DNA from: Bacteroidota bacterium
GTDB lineage: Bacteria > Bacteroidota > Bacteroidia > Chitinophagales > Chitinophagaceae
NCBI GenBank assembly: GCA_026391455.1
Contig: JAPLEH010000074.1
Coordinates: 1-64,000 of the forward strand
Direction of reading: 5' to 3'
DNA: 64,000 bases
Shown: positions 18,801-28,006 of the stretch, one piece after another
How positions within the stretch are numbered: position 1 is the first letter of the stretch
Layout: each line of letters opens with the position of its first letter
The notes under the pieces: generated by a model
What the model was told of the DNA's origin: nothing
The model's database searches: none
The model's input: the letters and a program-made list of their open reading frames with translations, nothing else
Program-made: the position numbers and the translations under genes

Positions 18801-19334
18801 ATCAGCAAAGTAGCGATGGAAGAAAAGCAAGAGCCGCTAAAACAACAAGCGTATTTTCAAAAGATCAAGGACCACTCATCAAAGATGATGGAAAGCATGA
18901 GTGATATGGTATGGGCAATTAATCCGGTGAACGATAATTTCGAAAAAGTGATATTGAAGATGAAAGAGTTTGTGGCGGAAATGCTGGAACCGGCAAAGAT
19001 CAATTTCCGGATAGAAGAAGAAGGCCCACTCGGAAAAACATTCCTGAATCCTGAACAGCGTCGGGATATCTACCTGATAGTAAAAGAAGCAGTAAACAAT
19101 ATCGTAAAATACAGCGGAGCTTCGGAAGTAACGGTAAGCCTGCGGCGAACCGGCCGGCTGCTGCAGATGCAGATCAGCGATAACGGAAAAGGATTTGATG
19201 TAAAAGCAGAAAACAGTGGCAACGGGTTGCGGAATATGCAGAGCCGCGCAGAGGAAATGGGAGCCTTATTGCAAATCATATCTGCACCCGGTAATGGCAC
19301 GACAATTATACTGGAATTGAAATTTCCGGAATGA
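15807..19334 (+). CDS. Propeller sensor histidine kinase with GAF and HisKA_3 domains
   Basis: A 1175-residue membrane sensor. The signal peptide ends near MPAQ (22). About 700 periplasmic residues hold Reg_prop-type beta-propeller repeats (for example SKGFVWVGTRNGLNRYD and SRGRIWVGTMKGLNIYD), followed by a Y_Y_Y domain (about 690-780). One transmembrane helix lies at about 788-808, then a GAF domain (about 825-975). HisKA_3 follows with the phospho-His near 986 in ARDLHDEMGSTL, and a HATPase_c domain with NGLRNM. The kinase is NarX/DesK-like rather than the classical hybrid SusR-like type. The NarL-family regulator 480 bp downstream is the natural partner. The ligand is unknown; such propellers often sense polymers. 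Confidence 0.94.
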   Translation: MKLRLLILCFVSLLAIGEMPAQVYLKARTLTTSDGLSDKRVTCFYKDSKGFVWVGTRNGLNRYDGHTFKVFQPTAGNSISNEVVNCIDEDSRGRIWVGTMKGLNIYDPATGKWEVLLPNPDQKRAAIPNFIIWDIEIDEQARVWIASDVFEFCYYDIRSAVFHYYDWPRFASEVPELKKMRYRSIRKFVRKNEHEFWVAANVGLCRLDTRSGQFSFVGGGFSAEVTDLRYQPQTGKVYLAAEGGNFYVYDERTNRYAKTEPLPEPYPSTRFTFAPQNELWIAYQNGIIKVNETGDQFRLEQNIPQLAATVLPGAVSAVFEDKEKIRWVGTSNGISIYDTKGSRSFFLPLVAAYDKESANRVSGVYYDDSTQACFVAVYDPACLFIIFTATGEIRKITKDAKGNALTGCTGIKKDKDNTIWLLTATGVYWYDREDELFHPFPLPEGKPEKVFRDILKDEENNYWLAAMNTGIYYYRTDSQKYVTLSDSNINHLSTNTGYAADPLHHTVVGTTFGENVFVYHLKEKRADIFYETREVPDYSQLNLVNGITTDAKGGIWLASYSGGVFRYNPGRNFKNSFTRYDMRNGLSSNNIISACSDEDTTLWLLTSKGISAMSTGGRFLFDLPEEYMFGFSAYGSDTRLPHDIFYNSHNKELLIGAGGGLFFFKTKPGDRIYRFPVVITGVRLNGKVLSEMEINSTATFRLPFSNNTLSVDFAGLFYGHASGIRYQYKLLGYDPEWIDAGNIYTVSYQNIPSGNYSFSVRAIAPNGKVAGEMTGLTIKVTPPFWKTGWFFILAILLSGAVVAWVIISLQERLRVERLINSFATSLYGQNTTEDILWDVAENCIQKLGFLDCVIYLRNEQRNVLVQVAAFGPKNPQRREIINRIEIPVGKGIVGWVAEHKRGIIVKDTGADSRYILDDEQRLSEIAVPVMVDRKVFAVIDSEHPQRKFYTRYHLKVLTKIAAICAERISKYLNEERLRAKIARDLHDEMGSTLTSINIISKVAMEEKQEPLKQQAYFQKIKDHSSKMMESMSDMVWAINPVNDNFEKVILKMKEFVAEMLEPAKINFRIEEEGPLGKTFLNPEQRRDIYLIVKEAVNNIVKYSGASEVTVSLRRTGRLLQMQISDNGKGFDVKAENSGNGLRNMQSRAEEMGALLQIISAPGNGTTIILELKFPE

Positions 19335-19442
19335 CCTGATGCTAAATTGATCGTTATATACTGATTGCTGCAAGCTGATAATGATTTACCCTTAAAGATG
19401 TTATTAGTATTTATTAGTACAGGTGCAAAATGTTTTATACAA

Positions 19443-19660
19443 CGGCCTCGGAAAAATGACGTTAAGAAAATTATGAAATAGGCCGTAAAAATCCGGTGTT
19501 GTTTGAGCCGGCAGTGTTACCGATTAAAAAGATTCTGGCGGCGAGTTCGCCGGATTTAGGCTTATTTCATAATTTTTAGTCATTTTTCCGAAGCCTTGAC
19601 TTTTTTTGCCTGCCTGCCGGCAGGCAGGTTACTTTTTTGTGTTAAGACAAAAAAGTAAAA
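19443..19660. repeat. Large palindromic intergenic element with nested palindromes
   Basis: Arm GGCCTCGGAAAAATGAC (19444-19460) plus an AAATTATGAAATA block is mirrored by TATTTCATAATTTTTAGTCATTTTTCCGAAGCC (19563-19595). Inside lies a second pair, AAATCCGG/CCGGATTT. Downstream are a perfect 20-bp palindrome (CCTGCCTGCC and its mirror, 19609-19628) and a hairpin with 12-bp arms TTACTTTTTTGT/ACAAAAAAGTAA (19629-19658). The type is familiar from Bacteroidota intergenic regions. It fills most of the 480-bp gap between kinase and regulator. No gene is seen there. Confidence 0.85.
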
Positions 19661-19817
19661 GCTAATTGTGGAATTGTAAAGTGAATATTAGTACTTAATT
19701 CTATTTTTTTATATATATGTTCACCTATGACTAATATGCAATCCCCTGATTGCGGTATGGCAAAAATGAGAAAATAAATGTAGGTTGCAGGTTTGGTTAA
19801 GCCACCAATTCCGCCTT

Positions 19818-20456
19818 ATGCCTGTAAAGATCATCATATATGAAGATAATACCACCCTGCGTGAAAGCCTCAGCAGCCTGCTTTCCCTGGCGGGTGATTA
19901 TCAATTGCTTGCCAGCTATGCCGATTGCCGGCAGGTAGCAGAGCAGGTAACTGCTGCCGATCCGGATGTAATATTGATGGATATTGATATGCCTGAAGTG
20001 AATGGCATCGAAGCGGTGCGAAAGATCCGTCAGTTCAATAGAAAAGTACAGATCATCATGCTCACCGTGTTTGATGATAATACCCATGTATTTGATGCCA
20101 TGTATGCAGGTGCCAATGGTTACCTGTTAAAAAAATATGTTTCCGATAAACTGATCGATGCGATCCGCGAAGTACTCGAAGGTGGAGCCCCCATGAGCCC
20201 TACCATTGCACGAATGGTGATCAGCAATTTGCAACAGCCCTCTCCAAAGGTTTCAGAAAATGATTACCAGCTTACAGGGAGGGAAAAGGAAACCTTGCAG
20301 TCGCTGGCCAAAGGCAACAGCTTTAAAATGATCGCTGCCGAACTGGGTATCAGCATCGACACCGTACGTACGCATATCAAACGTATTTATGATAAACTGC
20401 ATGTGCGCTCTCAGATAGAAGCCGTGAGTAAAGCCATCAACGAAAAGCTGGTTTAA
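19818..20456 (+). CDS. NarL/FixJ-family response regulator
   Basis: A 212-residue transcription factor with a receiver domain (acidic pocket around E9/D10, phospho-Asp D55 in VILMDIDMPE, Lys in YLLKKYVS) and a C-terminal LuxR-type HTH (LTGREKETLQSLAKGNSFKMIAAELGIS and onward, about 150-205). The frame opens at 19785, but the receiver domain begins at ATG 19818 (MPVKIIIYEDN). It is the likely partner of the HisKA_3 kinase upstream, since HisKA_3 kinases usually pair with NarL-type regulators. Targets are unknown. Confidence 0.95.
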   Translation: MPVKIIIYEDNTTLRESLSSLLSLAGDYQLLASYADCRQVAEQVTAADPDVILMDIDMPEVNGIEAVRKIRQFNRKVQIIMLTVFDDNTHVFDAMYAGANGYLLKKYVSDKLIDAIREVLEGGAPMSPTIARMVISNLQQPSPKVSENDYQLTGREKETLQSLAKGNSFKMIAAELGISIDTVRTHIKRIYDKLHVRSQIEAVSKAINEKLV

Positions 20457-20551
20457 GGCGTATCAGTTTTTCTGCTTACCTTTTTCTTCAGGTAAAGGAC
20501 TATGATATACGGATTACAACTGGGAAAAGAGTAAAACTTCTCTGGAACAGT

Positions 20552-21304
20552 TTATCCGAACAAGGCTGTCACTTCTCCTTTTTTTCTGCGGGATACCGGC
20601 ACGGTGATATCCTGGGTAAGCCAGAGCGAACCCATATTATCCAGTTTTTTTACATGCATTTTATTCACCAGAAAAGATTTGTGAATGCGTAAAAATTTAT
20701 GCTCTGTTAATATATCCTCATACTCTTTGAGGGTACGTGCCACCAAAAGCGGTTTTTGATTGGTAAAAAACAGTTTGGTGTAGTTGTTCATTCCTTCCAT
20801 GCAGATAATGTCTTTGGTGTCGAAGAGAAAAACACCTTCTTTTACTGAAACAGATAACTTAAAGTCTTCCGTACTTTTTTGTTGCAGGTTGGTAAGCAGG
20901 TTGCTCACCAATTGCTGTTGTTGTTTTTTTTCCTGGTACCCGGATTTGATGATATGCCGGTTGATCGCATTTTGCAGATCTACGAGATCTACCGGCTTCA
21001 GCAGGTAATCGAGCGCGCTGAACCGAATAGCTTTGATGGCATATTTATCATAGGCAGTGGTGAAGATCACATCAAACTGCCAGTCCACCGCTTTATTCAG
21101 AAAATCAAATCCATTCATACCGGGCATTTCAATATCCAGCATAATGAGCCCGGGCTGAAAGCGGGGCAGTAAGGCCAGCGCTTCTTCGGGAGAATGGCAA
21201 TACATGATCTCTTTGGGAATGGGCACATGTTTTTCAATAAGCACTTTCAGCACATTGCCGGCAGCCTCTTCATCATCTACGATCAGAATTTTTAACAATG
21301 ACAT
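20552..21304 (-). CDS. LytTR-family response regulator
   Basis: A 250-residue regulator of the LytR/AlgR type. The receiver domain has the D10/D11 pocket, phospho-Asp D57 in GLIMLDIEMPG, and the switch segment DYLLKPVDL. The C-terminal LytTR DNA-binding domain (about 145-248) includes ICMEGMNNYTKLFF and FLRIHKSFLVN. Its ATG overlaps the kinase stop codon by one base (TGATG), so the two are translationally coupled and form one signalling pair. The product probably binds direct repeats upstream of its targets, as LytTR domains do. Confidence 0.96.
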   Translation of the reverse strand: MSLLKILIVDDEEAAGNVLKVLIEKHVPIPKEIMYCHSPEEALALLPRFQPGLIMLDIEMPGMNGFDFLNKAVDWQFDVIFTTAYDKYAIKAIRFSALDYLLKPVDLVDLQNAINRHIIKSGYQEKKQQQQLVSNLLTNLQQKSTEDFKLSVSVKEGVFLFDTKDIICMEGMNNYTKLFFTNQKPLLVARTLKEYEDILTEHKFLRIHKSFLVNKMHVKKLDNMGSLWLTQDITVPVSRRKKGEVTALFG

Positions 21305-24300
21305 CAGTTGATAGTAAGGTTGATGGGTAATTGAATATGTACAATAGTGCCCGTGGCAAAGCCGTCCGGATCTTTTTTATCCGTAACCGAAATACCAGCA
21401 CTCGCACCGGGTTCTTGTTGCAGCAAAGCGATACGCTGCATCGAAAGTTTCATACCACGCGATTCAAATTGTTCACCGGCTATCTTTTGTTTTTTTATAG
21501 CAGCGGCTTTTTCCCTGCCAATTCCATTATCTTCAATATCGATGAGCAGCAGTTCATTTTTCTCATGAATGCGAATGTTGATATATTTATCGCCTTCTTT
21601 ATGCCGCAATCCATGCCATACTGCATTTTCTGCATAAGGCTGTAGCAGCAGCGGAGGTATTTCAATGAATTCCGCTTCTATATGTTCGTCCATCTTTATA
21701 TCGAAGGTAAACGATTGCCTGAACCGCAACGCTTCCAGCGACAGATACAGCCGCATCATTTCCAACTCGGCAGATAAGGGGATCAGGTTCTTCTCCGAAT
21801 TATTCAATACCATGCGCAACAGTTTTGAAAAACTCGACAGATAGCGGTAGCCTTCATCTGTATGTTCGGTAATGATCAGTTCCTGAATGGCATTCAGACT
21901 GTTGAAAATAAAATGCGGATTCATTTGTGCCCGTAGTGCTTTGCCTTCCAGTTCGGCCAGTTGTTGTTTTACCTGTTCTCTGGCGCGGATGGAACGCACT
22001 CTCCGGCGGTATAAATAAAATAAAATCCCTGCTGTGAGAACCACTGCCAGTACACGAAACCACCAGGTTTGCCACCAGGGCGGCAATACAGTAATGGTAA
22101 TCTGTTGCGCACTGTTGATCCAGGCACCTTCATTGTAGGAAGTTTGCATGGAAAAAACATACGTGCCGGGACGAAGATTATACGTTACCGCATTGTTTTT
22201 AACCGGCTGCTGCCACCCGGAGTCCAATCCATCCATTTTATACCGGTAGAGAAAACGGTTGGCTGCGATCAGTGAATTGGGTACATAATACAGCGTCAGT
22301 TTCGCATTATTATAAGGAAGGATCACCTTAGATGCCGGATTCAGCAGGTCGTACGCGCCATCATCATACATTCGGTTGATGGTGACCTGGGGTACAAAAG
22401 GCCGCTGGTTGATGGCCGATTTTGTATCGGCAATCAGCAATCCATCGTTGCAGAAGATCAGCTTCCCATCGGGGGTAAGTTCCCGCTGGCCTACGGTAAA
22501 GCCGGCATTGCTCACACCGTTTTGTTCATCAAAATAGGTAAAGCCCCCCGTAGCGGGGTCATAGCAGATCAGGGTATGAAAATTGGTAATCCACATCCGG
22601 CCGGTATCATCTGCCAGAATATTATCCACCCGGGAGTGACGAAGCCCATTTCGTTTGTTCATCACCGTTATAGTACCATCCGGATGTAAAATATTCAGCC
22701 CGTCGAAAGTACCGATATATATATTGCCTGACCTGTCTTTGCCGATACAATAGACCCGGTCTGAACTCAGGCCATCTTTTTCCCGGATCACGCGGAGGGT
22801 ATGCGTAGTGAGGTCATAACAATAAGCACCCCCGTTTGGAGAGGCGGCGATCCACACTTTATTGCTGTCAACAAAAATATCCACCACCCTTTTTTTACCA
22901 ATACTCTTCAGCACGGGATCTTTGGTAAGGCTGTCGATGGCACCGGTAGCGGGATCGATCATGAACAACCCTTCATCGGTACCCGCAATCAACCTGTTGC
23001 CCGGCAATACACGGATAATACGGATACGATCAGAAGGAAGATGATTTTTTTCTTTGGTAAGAAAGCGGATTAGTTTTCCTTCCGGTGTAAAATGCCCCAA
23101 CCCCAGGCTGAAAAAGCTGACCCACATATTGCCGGCATGATCGCGGATAATACTTCCGGCGGCACTGATAACCGGCTCAGTATTGCCGGCCTCCGGAGGA
23201 AGTGGAATGTTTTTTGATTTACCAGTAAGCGGATCCCACTTCATCAGCCGCTGTTGATTGGTGACCCATATTTGGCCCGATGCATCTGTACCACAGGCGG
23301 TAATATTGTCAATGATATGTCCCGTTTCGTCAGCGAATTTTATTTGCTGACGCAGGGAGGGTACAAGTACATTGGTAATATTCAACCCGGTATTCGACGT
23401 GATCAGCATCGGGCCACTGGAATGGCAAAATACCCGTCGCAGGTTATCGGATGAAATACTGTTGTCGTTTAGCGGTTCATGCTGGTATTGCTGCAGGTTG
23501 CCATTTTGCGGATCGTAGGCAATCAGCCCCGCGGCCCGGGTACTGATATAGATTATTCCATTCGCAGCTTTTTCACAATCCATGGTAGCCGTATGCAGCA
23601 GATTACCATCCCGGTCTTTCAATCCGGTTATTTTTTTTATCAGCGTTCCTTCGGGATAGCGATAGTGGCTGATAGTAAGATCAGCACCACTTGCTACGAT
23701 GATCTCCTTTTCATTCAGTTTACAGCAACTTGCAGCCTTTTCAACGGCAATATCAAATACCATCTTTTTGTGCAGCAGATCTACCGCCATTACCCGGCCA
23801 TCCCGGATAAATATACTGGTGACCGGGTTTACCGCCGTTTTACGCGACATGGACCTCCCTTTTTTTACCGTTTTATCAAACCAGGTAAAAAGCTCCCATT
23901 GTTTTTTTCCTTCCGGCAACAGGTATGTATAGTTACTGGCAAAGGCGATCATACCCAGGCCGGGCACCTCAAGGCATTCATTGATGTTTTTATTTTTCAG
24001 TGTATCACTGATAATAATGCGTTGCATACGCCGGTGTTCATCCAGCATAGACATACCTTCTGCCGAACAGATCCAGATACGGTTGCGGCTGTCGCAATAC
24101 AAAAAGTCGATCACATTCATGGCAAGACCCGGATGGGTCTCCGCCAGGTATTGATGCATCCGTGATCCGTCATAACCAATCAGTCCATCGTAGGTGGAGG
24201 TCCAGATAAGGCCCGAGCTGTCGAAGCAGGCATTACTGGTAAGATTGCTCGGCATCCCTTCCTTGATACCCAAATGGCGGAATGACAGTGGCTGGGATTG

Positions 24301-24507
24301 GCCGGCAGTACAGCAGATGATCCACAGACATAAACACAGTATATACCGGCCATATTGATACAAGGGGAAATGATTTGGTATTGAAACAAAAATATACAGC
24401 TTTTTTGGCAAAGTGTTGCCGTTGCCTCGGCAGGTGACACCGTTGCATAACCCTGTCAAATGCCTATCGCCGTAAGCTAGTTCATCATCGCCTGTGGCTT
24501 CTTGCAT
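21304..24507 (-). CDS. Propeller sensor histidine kinase, LytS (His_kinase) type
   Basis: A 1067-codon frame. An N-terminal hydrophobic stretch (YILCLCLWIICCTAGQSQ) serves as a signal peptide. A periplasmic beta-propeller with Reg_prop repeats (SRNRIWICSAEGMSML, DRSGNIYIGTFDGLNIL) comes next, then a Y_Y_Y domain, a transmembrane helix (WFRVLAVVLTAGILFYLY) and a His_kinase domain with the phospho-His near 865 in AQMNPHFIFNSLNAIQEL. A HATPase follows. The first 40 residues before the signal peptide are not typical; a TTG near 24360 is a likelier start. It is coupled to the LytTR regulator by an overlapping TGATG. Confidence 0.94.
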   Translation of the reverse strand: MQEATGDDELAYGDRHLTGLCNGVTCRGNGNTLPKKLYIFVSIPNHFPLYQYGRYILCLCLWIICCTAGQSQPLSFRHLGIKEGMPSNLTSNACFDSSGLIWTSTYDGLIGYDGSRMHQYLAETHPGLAMNVIDFLYCDSRNRIWICSAEGMSMLDEHRRMQRIIISDTLKNKNINECLEVPGLGMIAFASNYTYLLPEGKKQWELFTWFDKTVKKGRSMSRKTAVNPVTSIFIRDGRVMAVDLLHKKMVFDIAVEKAASCCKLNEKEIIVASGADLTISHYRYPEGTLIKKITGLKDRDGNLLHTATMDCEKAANGIIYISTRAAGLIAYDPQNGNLQQYQHEPLNDNSISSDNLRRVFCHSSGPMLITSNTGLNITNVLVPSLRQQIKFADETGHIIDNITACGTDASGQIWVTNQQRLMKWDPLTGKSKNIPLPPEAGNTEPVISAAGSIIRDHAGNMWVSFFSLGLGHFTPEGKLIRFLTKEKNHLPSDRIRIIRVLPGNRLIAGTDEGLFMIDPATGAIDSLTKDPVLKSIGKKRVVDIFVDSNKVWIAASPNGGAYCYDLTTHTLRVIREKDGLSSDRVYCIGKDRSGNIYIGTFDGLNILHPDGTITVMNKRNGLRHSRVDNILADDTGRMWITNFHTLICYDPATGGFTYFDEQNGVSNAGFTVGQRELTPDGKLIFCNDGLLIADTKSAINQRPFVPQVTINRMYDDGAYDLLNPASKVILPYNNAKLTLYYVPNSLIAANRFLYRYKMDGLDSGWQQPVKNNAVTYNLRPGTYVFSMQTSYNEGAWINSAQQITITVLPPWWQTWWFRVLAVVLTAGILFYLYRRRVRSIRAREQVKQQLAELEGKALRAQMNPHFIFNSLNAIQELIITEHTDEGYRYLSSFSKLLRMVLNNSEKNLIPLSAELEMMRLYLSLEALRFRQSFTFDIKMDEHIEAEFIEIPPLLLQPYAENAVWHGLRHKEGDKYINIRIHEKNELLLIDIEDNGIGREKAAAIKKQKIAGEQFESRGMKLSMQRIALLQQEPGASAGISVTDKKDPDGFATGTIVHIQLPINLTIN

Positions 24508-24512
24508 ACCCT

Positions 24513-24854
24513 ATGGCTACAAAGGGTGAAATATTTTTATATGGAAAATTTAGTGGCATGGCAGTAACGACTGAAGCAGGAGATAAGATCCGCGAAATTA
24601 AAGGAGAGCTCAAACGAACCGGGCTGTGGAAAAATGAGATGCCCGTATGGGTAATGGAGTATGAGGGAAAACGATGGGGTACCACACAGGATTTTGCAGA
24701 ATGGCTGCAGTTCATTTACCTCCCCAACTGTATGCACGCAGCTGCGGAGAATAAAAAGAACCTGATCGTACCGCAAGCCATCCGGTTTTTTGAGAAGGAT
24801 GTACAAAAGGGAAAGCTGTTGCAGCTATTGGTAGAACTGGACGCTTTATTATAA
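24513..24854 (+). CDS. YqcC-like (DUF446) small protein
   Basis: A 113-residue protein whose spacing resembles YqcC/DUF446: ELKRTGLWKNEMP, then FAEWLQFIYLPNCMHA, then LIVPQAIRFFEKDV, and a final LLQLLVELDALL. In E. coli yqcC sits beside the tRNA pseudouridine synthase gene truC, but its own role is unknown. ATG 24558 (98 residues) is an alternative start that drops 15 residues not seen in the family. Its divergent neighbour, the LytS kinase, starts only a few bases away if the long frame is used, another reason to doubt the kinase start. Confidence 0.72.
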   Translation: MATKGEIFLYGKFSGMAVTTEAGDKIREIKGELKRTGLWKNEMPVWVMEYEGKRWGTTQDFAEWLQFIYLPNCMHAAAENKKNLIVPQAIRFFEKDVQKGKLLQLLVELDALL

Positions 24855-24873
24855 CCTGAACACATAACCGAAA

Positions 24874-26802
24874 ATGAAACAAAAACTATTACTACTGCTG
24901 GCCTTATTCGCCACTGCTGAAGTAATGTCGCAAAACGTGGGCATTGGCACCACTACGCCTCAGGCAAGTGCCCTGCTCGAGTTGAATTCGGTGAATAAAG
25001 GATTGCTGCTGCCCAGACTGGCCGATACCTCCAGTATCAGCAGCCCGGTAAAAGGGTTACTCATATATAACAATACTAATAATAGAACATGGGTGTACAA
25101 CGGCAGTCGCTGGCAACCGGCTTCAGCTAGCGCCGACAGCATCTGGTATGCAGTAAATGACAGTGTGGCTAACAGCAACCGGAAAATAATCGGCATTAAT
25201 ATGGATACCGATCTCATTGCCCCCCAAGCCAGCCTGCAGGTAAACGGTAGCCTGCTTGTGCAAGGCACTACCTTGTATACCAGCACAAATGCCACTGCCC
25301 TGCAAACGTATACCATGCCTAACTCCGTAGTAGTACTCACGTTGCCGGCGGCAGACAGTGTGTACCGGATTTATGATCCCGGTGGCACCGGCAATTACAC
25401 AAACAATATGCAGGGCAATATCCGTATCAATCCGGATGCGAATACCATCGGGTATAAAGTAAGCTCTGCTGCTGCCGACTTTGGCCTCGCTTCCGGCGAT
25501 ACCCTCTGGATCAGTAAAGTACCGTACCCCAATTGCCGTACCGATTATGAGATTCGTTTTTTTAATACCAATACCAACCCCGCAGATTTTATTGTCCCAT
25601 CTCCTTTCGTGTATTTTATTTTTCGGAGTAATGCAGATGGTGTAAATGGAAAGGGCTTCAATTTACTCGTTAAAGAATTATTTGCCCCTTCAACAATCAC
25701 CCCTGTAAATACAGCGGGCATGGCATTGGTGGTTAACACCAGTGATGGAACATTCAGGGCCGGCTTGAATAATACTGCCGTAAACGGTAGTATGGTGGTA
25801 GGTAATTATTCAAAGGCACTGGGATATCGTTCCCTTGCATTTGGCAATACATCCACAGCCAGTGGTGGCAATGCTATTGCTATCGGTGATATAGCCGAAG
25901 CCAGCGGCAACAATTCCATGGCATTGGGATTCAATACCACCGCCAGTGGCATTTCTTCCACGGCCATGGGACAGTTTACCACAGCATCCGGCGATCGCTC
26001 TACCAGTATCGGTTCCGGCGTTACGGCCAGTGGCGATAATGCAATAGCGATGGGTACCAACCTGGAGGCCAGAGGCTATTCCGGAACTGTAGTGGGCGTA
26101 TATAATTCGCCCATTCTTTTTGGACCACAATCAGCCGTTAGTTCCGCCACACCATTATTTATCGTAGGTAATGGTGATAATAACTCAACACTTCATAATG
26201 CACTGGTGGTATTGAAAAGTGGAAATGTCGGAATCGGCAGTGATATCCCATCGGAGAACCTGGTATTGAATGATGCGGTGAATGCTACGCTGCAACTGCA
26301 GGTAGGGGGTACAGAAAAATGTTTTGTGCAAACCAGCGGCAACAATTTGCGCATCGGCAATTACAGCACCAACCCCACGGGCAATGTAGTATTCCGGCTG
26401 AATGGAGCGGATCGCTTTACCATTTTTCCCGATGGTGATGCCACACTAACGGGTACGCTCACCCAAAACAGTGATATACGATTCAAGCAAAACATTACAC
26501 CTCTATCCGGAGCGATGAGAACGATCATGCAACTGAACGGCTATCATTATTACTGGAAGCCGGAATTTAAACGAAGCGACCGGTTGCAGATCGGGCTGCT
26601 GGCGCAGAATGTGGAAACGGTACTGCCCGAGCTGGTGACCACAGATGCCAATGGTACCAAATCGGTGGCTTATCAGAATATGATACCAGTATTGGTGGAA
26701 GGAATGAAGGAACAACAACGCACCATTGAGCAGCAACAGCAGCAGATAGAATCTTTAAGAATGCAGGTACAGCAATTACTTCAACAACATAAAAGACCAT
26801 AA
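24874..26802 (+). CDS. Secreted fibre-like protein with YadA head repeats and S74 chaperone domain
   Basis: A 642-residue exported protein. The signal peptide (MKQKLLLLLALFATAEVMSQ) is followed by the VGIGTTTPQASALLEL motif typical of Bacteroidota surface proteins. About 310-405 carries 14-residue repeats of the YadA-head kind (ASGGNAIAIGDIAEASG, ASGDNAIAMG), expected to form a trimeric left-handed beta-roll. The end is a Peptidase_S74 intramolecular chaperone (SDIRFKQNITPLSGAM, LLAQNVETVLPELV), which in phage tailspikes trimerises and self-cleaves, followed by a Gln-rich coiled coil. It starts 19 bp after the YqcC-like gene. A trimeric surface fibre is inferred. Confidence 0.9.
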   Translation: MKQKLLLLLALFATAEVMSQNVGIGTTTPQASALLELNSVNKGLLLPRLADTSSISSPVKGLLIYNNTNNRTWVYNGSRWQPASASADSIWYAVNDSVANSNRKIIGINMDTDLIAPQASLQVNGSLLVQGTTLYTSTNATALQTYTMPNSVVVLTLPAADSVYRIYDPGGTGNYTNNMQGNIRINPDANTIGYKVSSAAADFGLASGDTLWISKVPYPNCRTDYEIRFFNTNTNPADFIVPSPFVYFIFRSNADGVNGKGFNLLVKELFAPSTITPVNTAGMALVVNTSDGTFRAGLNNTAVNGSMVVGNYSKALGYRSLAFGNTSTASGGNAIAIGDIAEASGNNSMALGFNTTASGISSTAMGQFTTASGDRSTSIGSGVTASGDNAIAMGTNLEARGYSGTVVGVYNSPILFGPQSAVSSATPLFIVGNGDNNSTLHNALVVLKSGNVGIGSDIPSENLVLNDAVNATLQLQVGGTEKCFVQTSGNNLRIGNYSTNPTGNVVFRLNGADRFTIFPDGDATLTGTLTQNSDIRFKQNITPLSGAMRTIMQLNGYHYYWKPEFKRSDRLQIGLLAQNVETVLPELVTTDANGTKSVAYQNMIPVLVEGMKEQQRTIEQQQQQIESLRMQVQQLLQQHKRP

Positions 26803-26826
26803 ACCTTGATAACAAAAATAACCAAC

Positions 26827-28005
26827 ATGAAACATTTCCTTCTTTCCTTATTGGCAATAGCCTCCATCCATGTGGTGCAAGCGCAAACCATAGGAATAGG
26901 GACCACCAGTCCCAACCCCAGTGCCTTACTGGATATATCGAGTACCAACAAAGGATTATTGATACCACGTATGACGACTTCGCAACGTAATGCCATCGGA
27001 ACACCTGCGCCAGGTCTTTTGGTGTTTGATAACACGCTCAAGGAAATATATCATTATGATGGAACCAACTGGCGGCAAATGATCAATTCATTGAATAATT
27101 ACTGGAAACTGTCCACCACCCGCAACTTTGTATTTAACAATACAGACAGTATCGGTATAGGCACTACCACGCCGGATGAAAAACTGCATATACTCAGCGG
27201 CAGTATTTATGTGCAGGACAACCGCACCAATGAAAACCCGCATGTGATCTTTGATGTGCCGGCAGTGAATGCAAATGAAGGTGGTTTGCAATTCAAAAGA
27301 GTGGGCGATACCCTGGCCTCCATCAGCTATGTAGAGAATACCAGCTTTGCCAATTATATACGGATAGGCCTTGGCAATGGCGGTACCCGCAGTGATTTTA
27401 CTGTGAATACCAATGGAGAAATAGGCGTAGGTACCCTCAATCCGGCCGGTCAGTTTCAATTGTCAACCTATACCGGCGATAATCTGCTTATCAGCGATGC
27501 AGATGGCGTTATTCAATTTTCAGTACCCAATATTACCGCGCCGGTGAAAAAAGCTTTTATTCAGCTATCTGGTGGTGATGATCTGCGTATGGGTACAAAC
27601 TCCGGCAATCTTAGCGGTCGTTTTATCATTCGCACCAATGGCGGCGACCGGCTCTATGTAGATCAGACCGGCAATGTAAGTATCGGCACTACGTCCACCG
27701 CTGCCGGATACAAATTGCATGTAGGAGGAAAAGCCATTTGTGAAGAACTGAAAGTGCAGACGGTTGCCAACTGGCCCGATTATGTGTTTGAAAAAAATTA
27801 TGAGTTACGTCCGCTGCAGGATTTGGATGCGTACATCCGCGCGAATAAACATTTGCCGGAAATACCTGCAGCAGCCGAAGTGGAGAAAAACGGAATGGAA
27901 GTGGGCGATATGCAAAAGAGAATGATGCGGAAGATTGAAGAGCTCACGTTGTATATTCTGCAGTTGAAAGAAGAAATCGATTTGCTCAAAGCCAAAACAA
28001 AGTAA
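26827..28005 (+). CDS. Secreted fibre-like protein without S74 domain
   Basis: A 392-residue paralogue of the preceding protein's N-terminal part. Its signal peptide is MKHFLLSLLAIASIHVVQAQ, followed by IGIGTTSPNPSALLDISS and repeated VSIGTT/IGVGTLNP turns. The C-terminus differs: it has the common Bacteroidota ending YVFEKNYELRPLQDLDAYI, HLPEIPAAAEVEKNGMEVGD and a final coiled coil. The frame opens at 26806, but the signal peptide begins at ATG 26827. It lies 24 bp after the S74 gene and 1 bp before the next start. Function unknown, probably cell-surface. Confidence 0.87.
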   Translation: MKHFLLSLLAIASIHVVQAQTIGIGTTSPNPSALLDISSTNKGLLIPRMTTSQRNAIGTPAPGLLVFDNTLKEIYHYDGTNWRQMINSLNNYWKLSTTRNFVFNNTDSIGIGTTTPDEKLHILSGSIYVQDNRTNENPHVIFDVPAVNANEGGLQFKRVGDTLASISYVENTSFANYIRIGLGNGGTRSDFTVNTNGEIGVGTLNPAGQFQLSTYTGDNLLISDADGVIQFSVPNITAPVKKAFIQLSGGDDLRMGTNSGNLSGRFIIRTNGGDRLYVDQTGNVSIGTTSTAAGYKLHVGGKAICEELKVQTVANWPDYVFEKNYELRPLQDLDAYIRANKHLPEIPAAAEVEKNGMEVGDMQKRMMRKIEELTLYILQLKEEIDLLKAKTK

Positions 28006-28006
28006 T

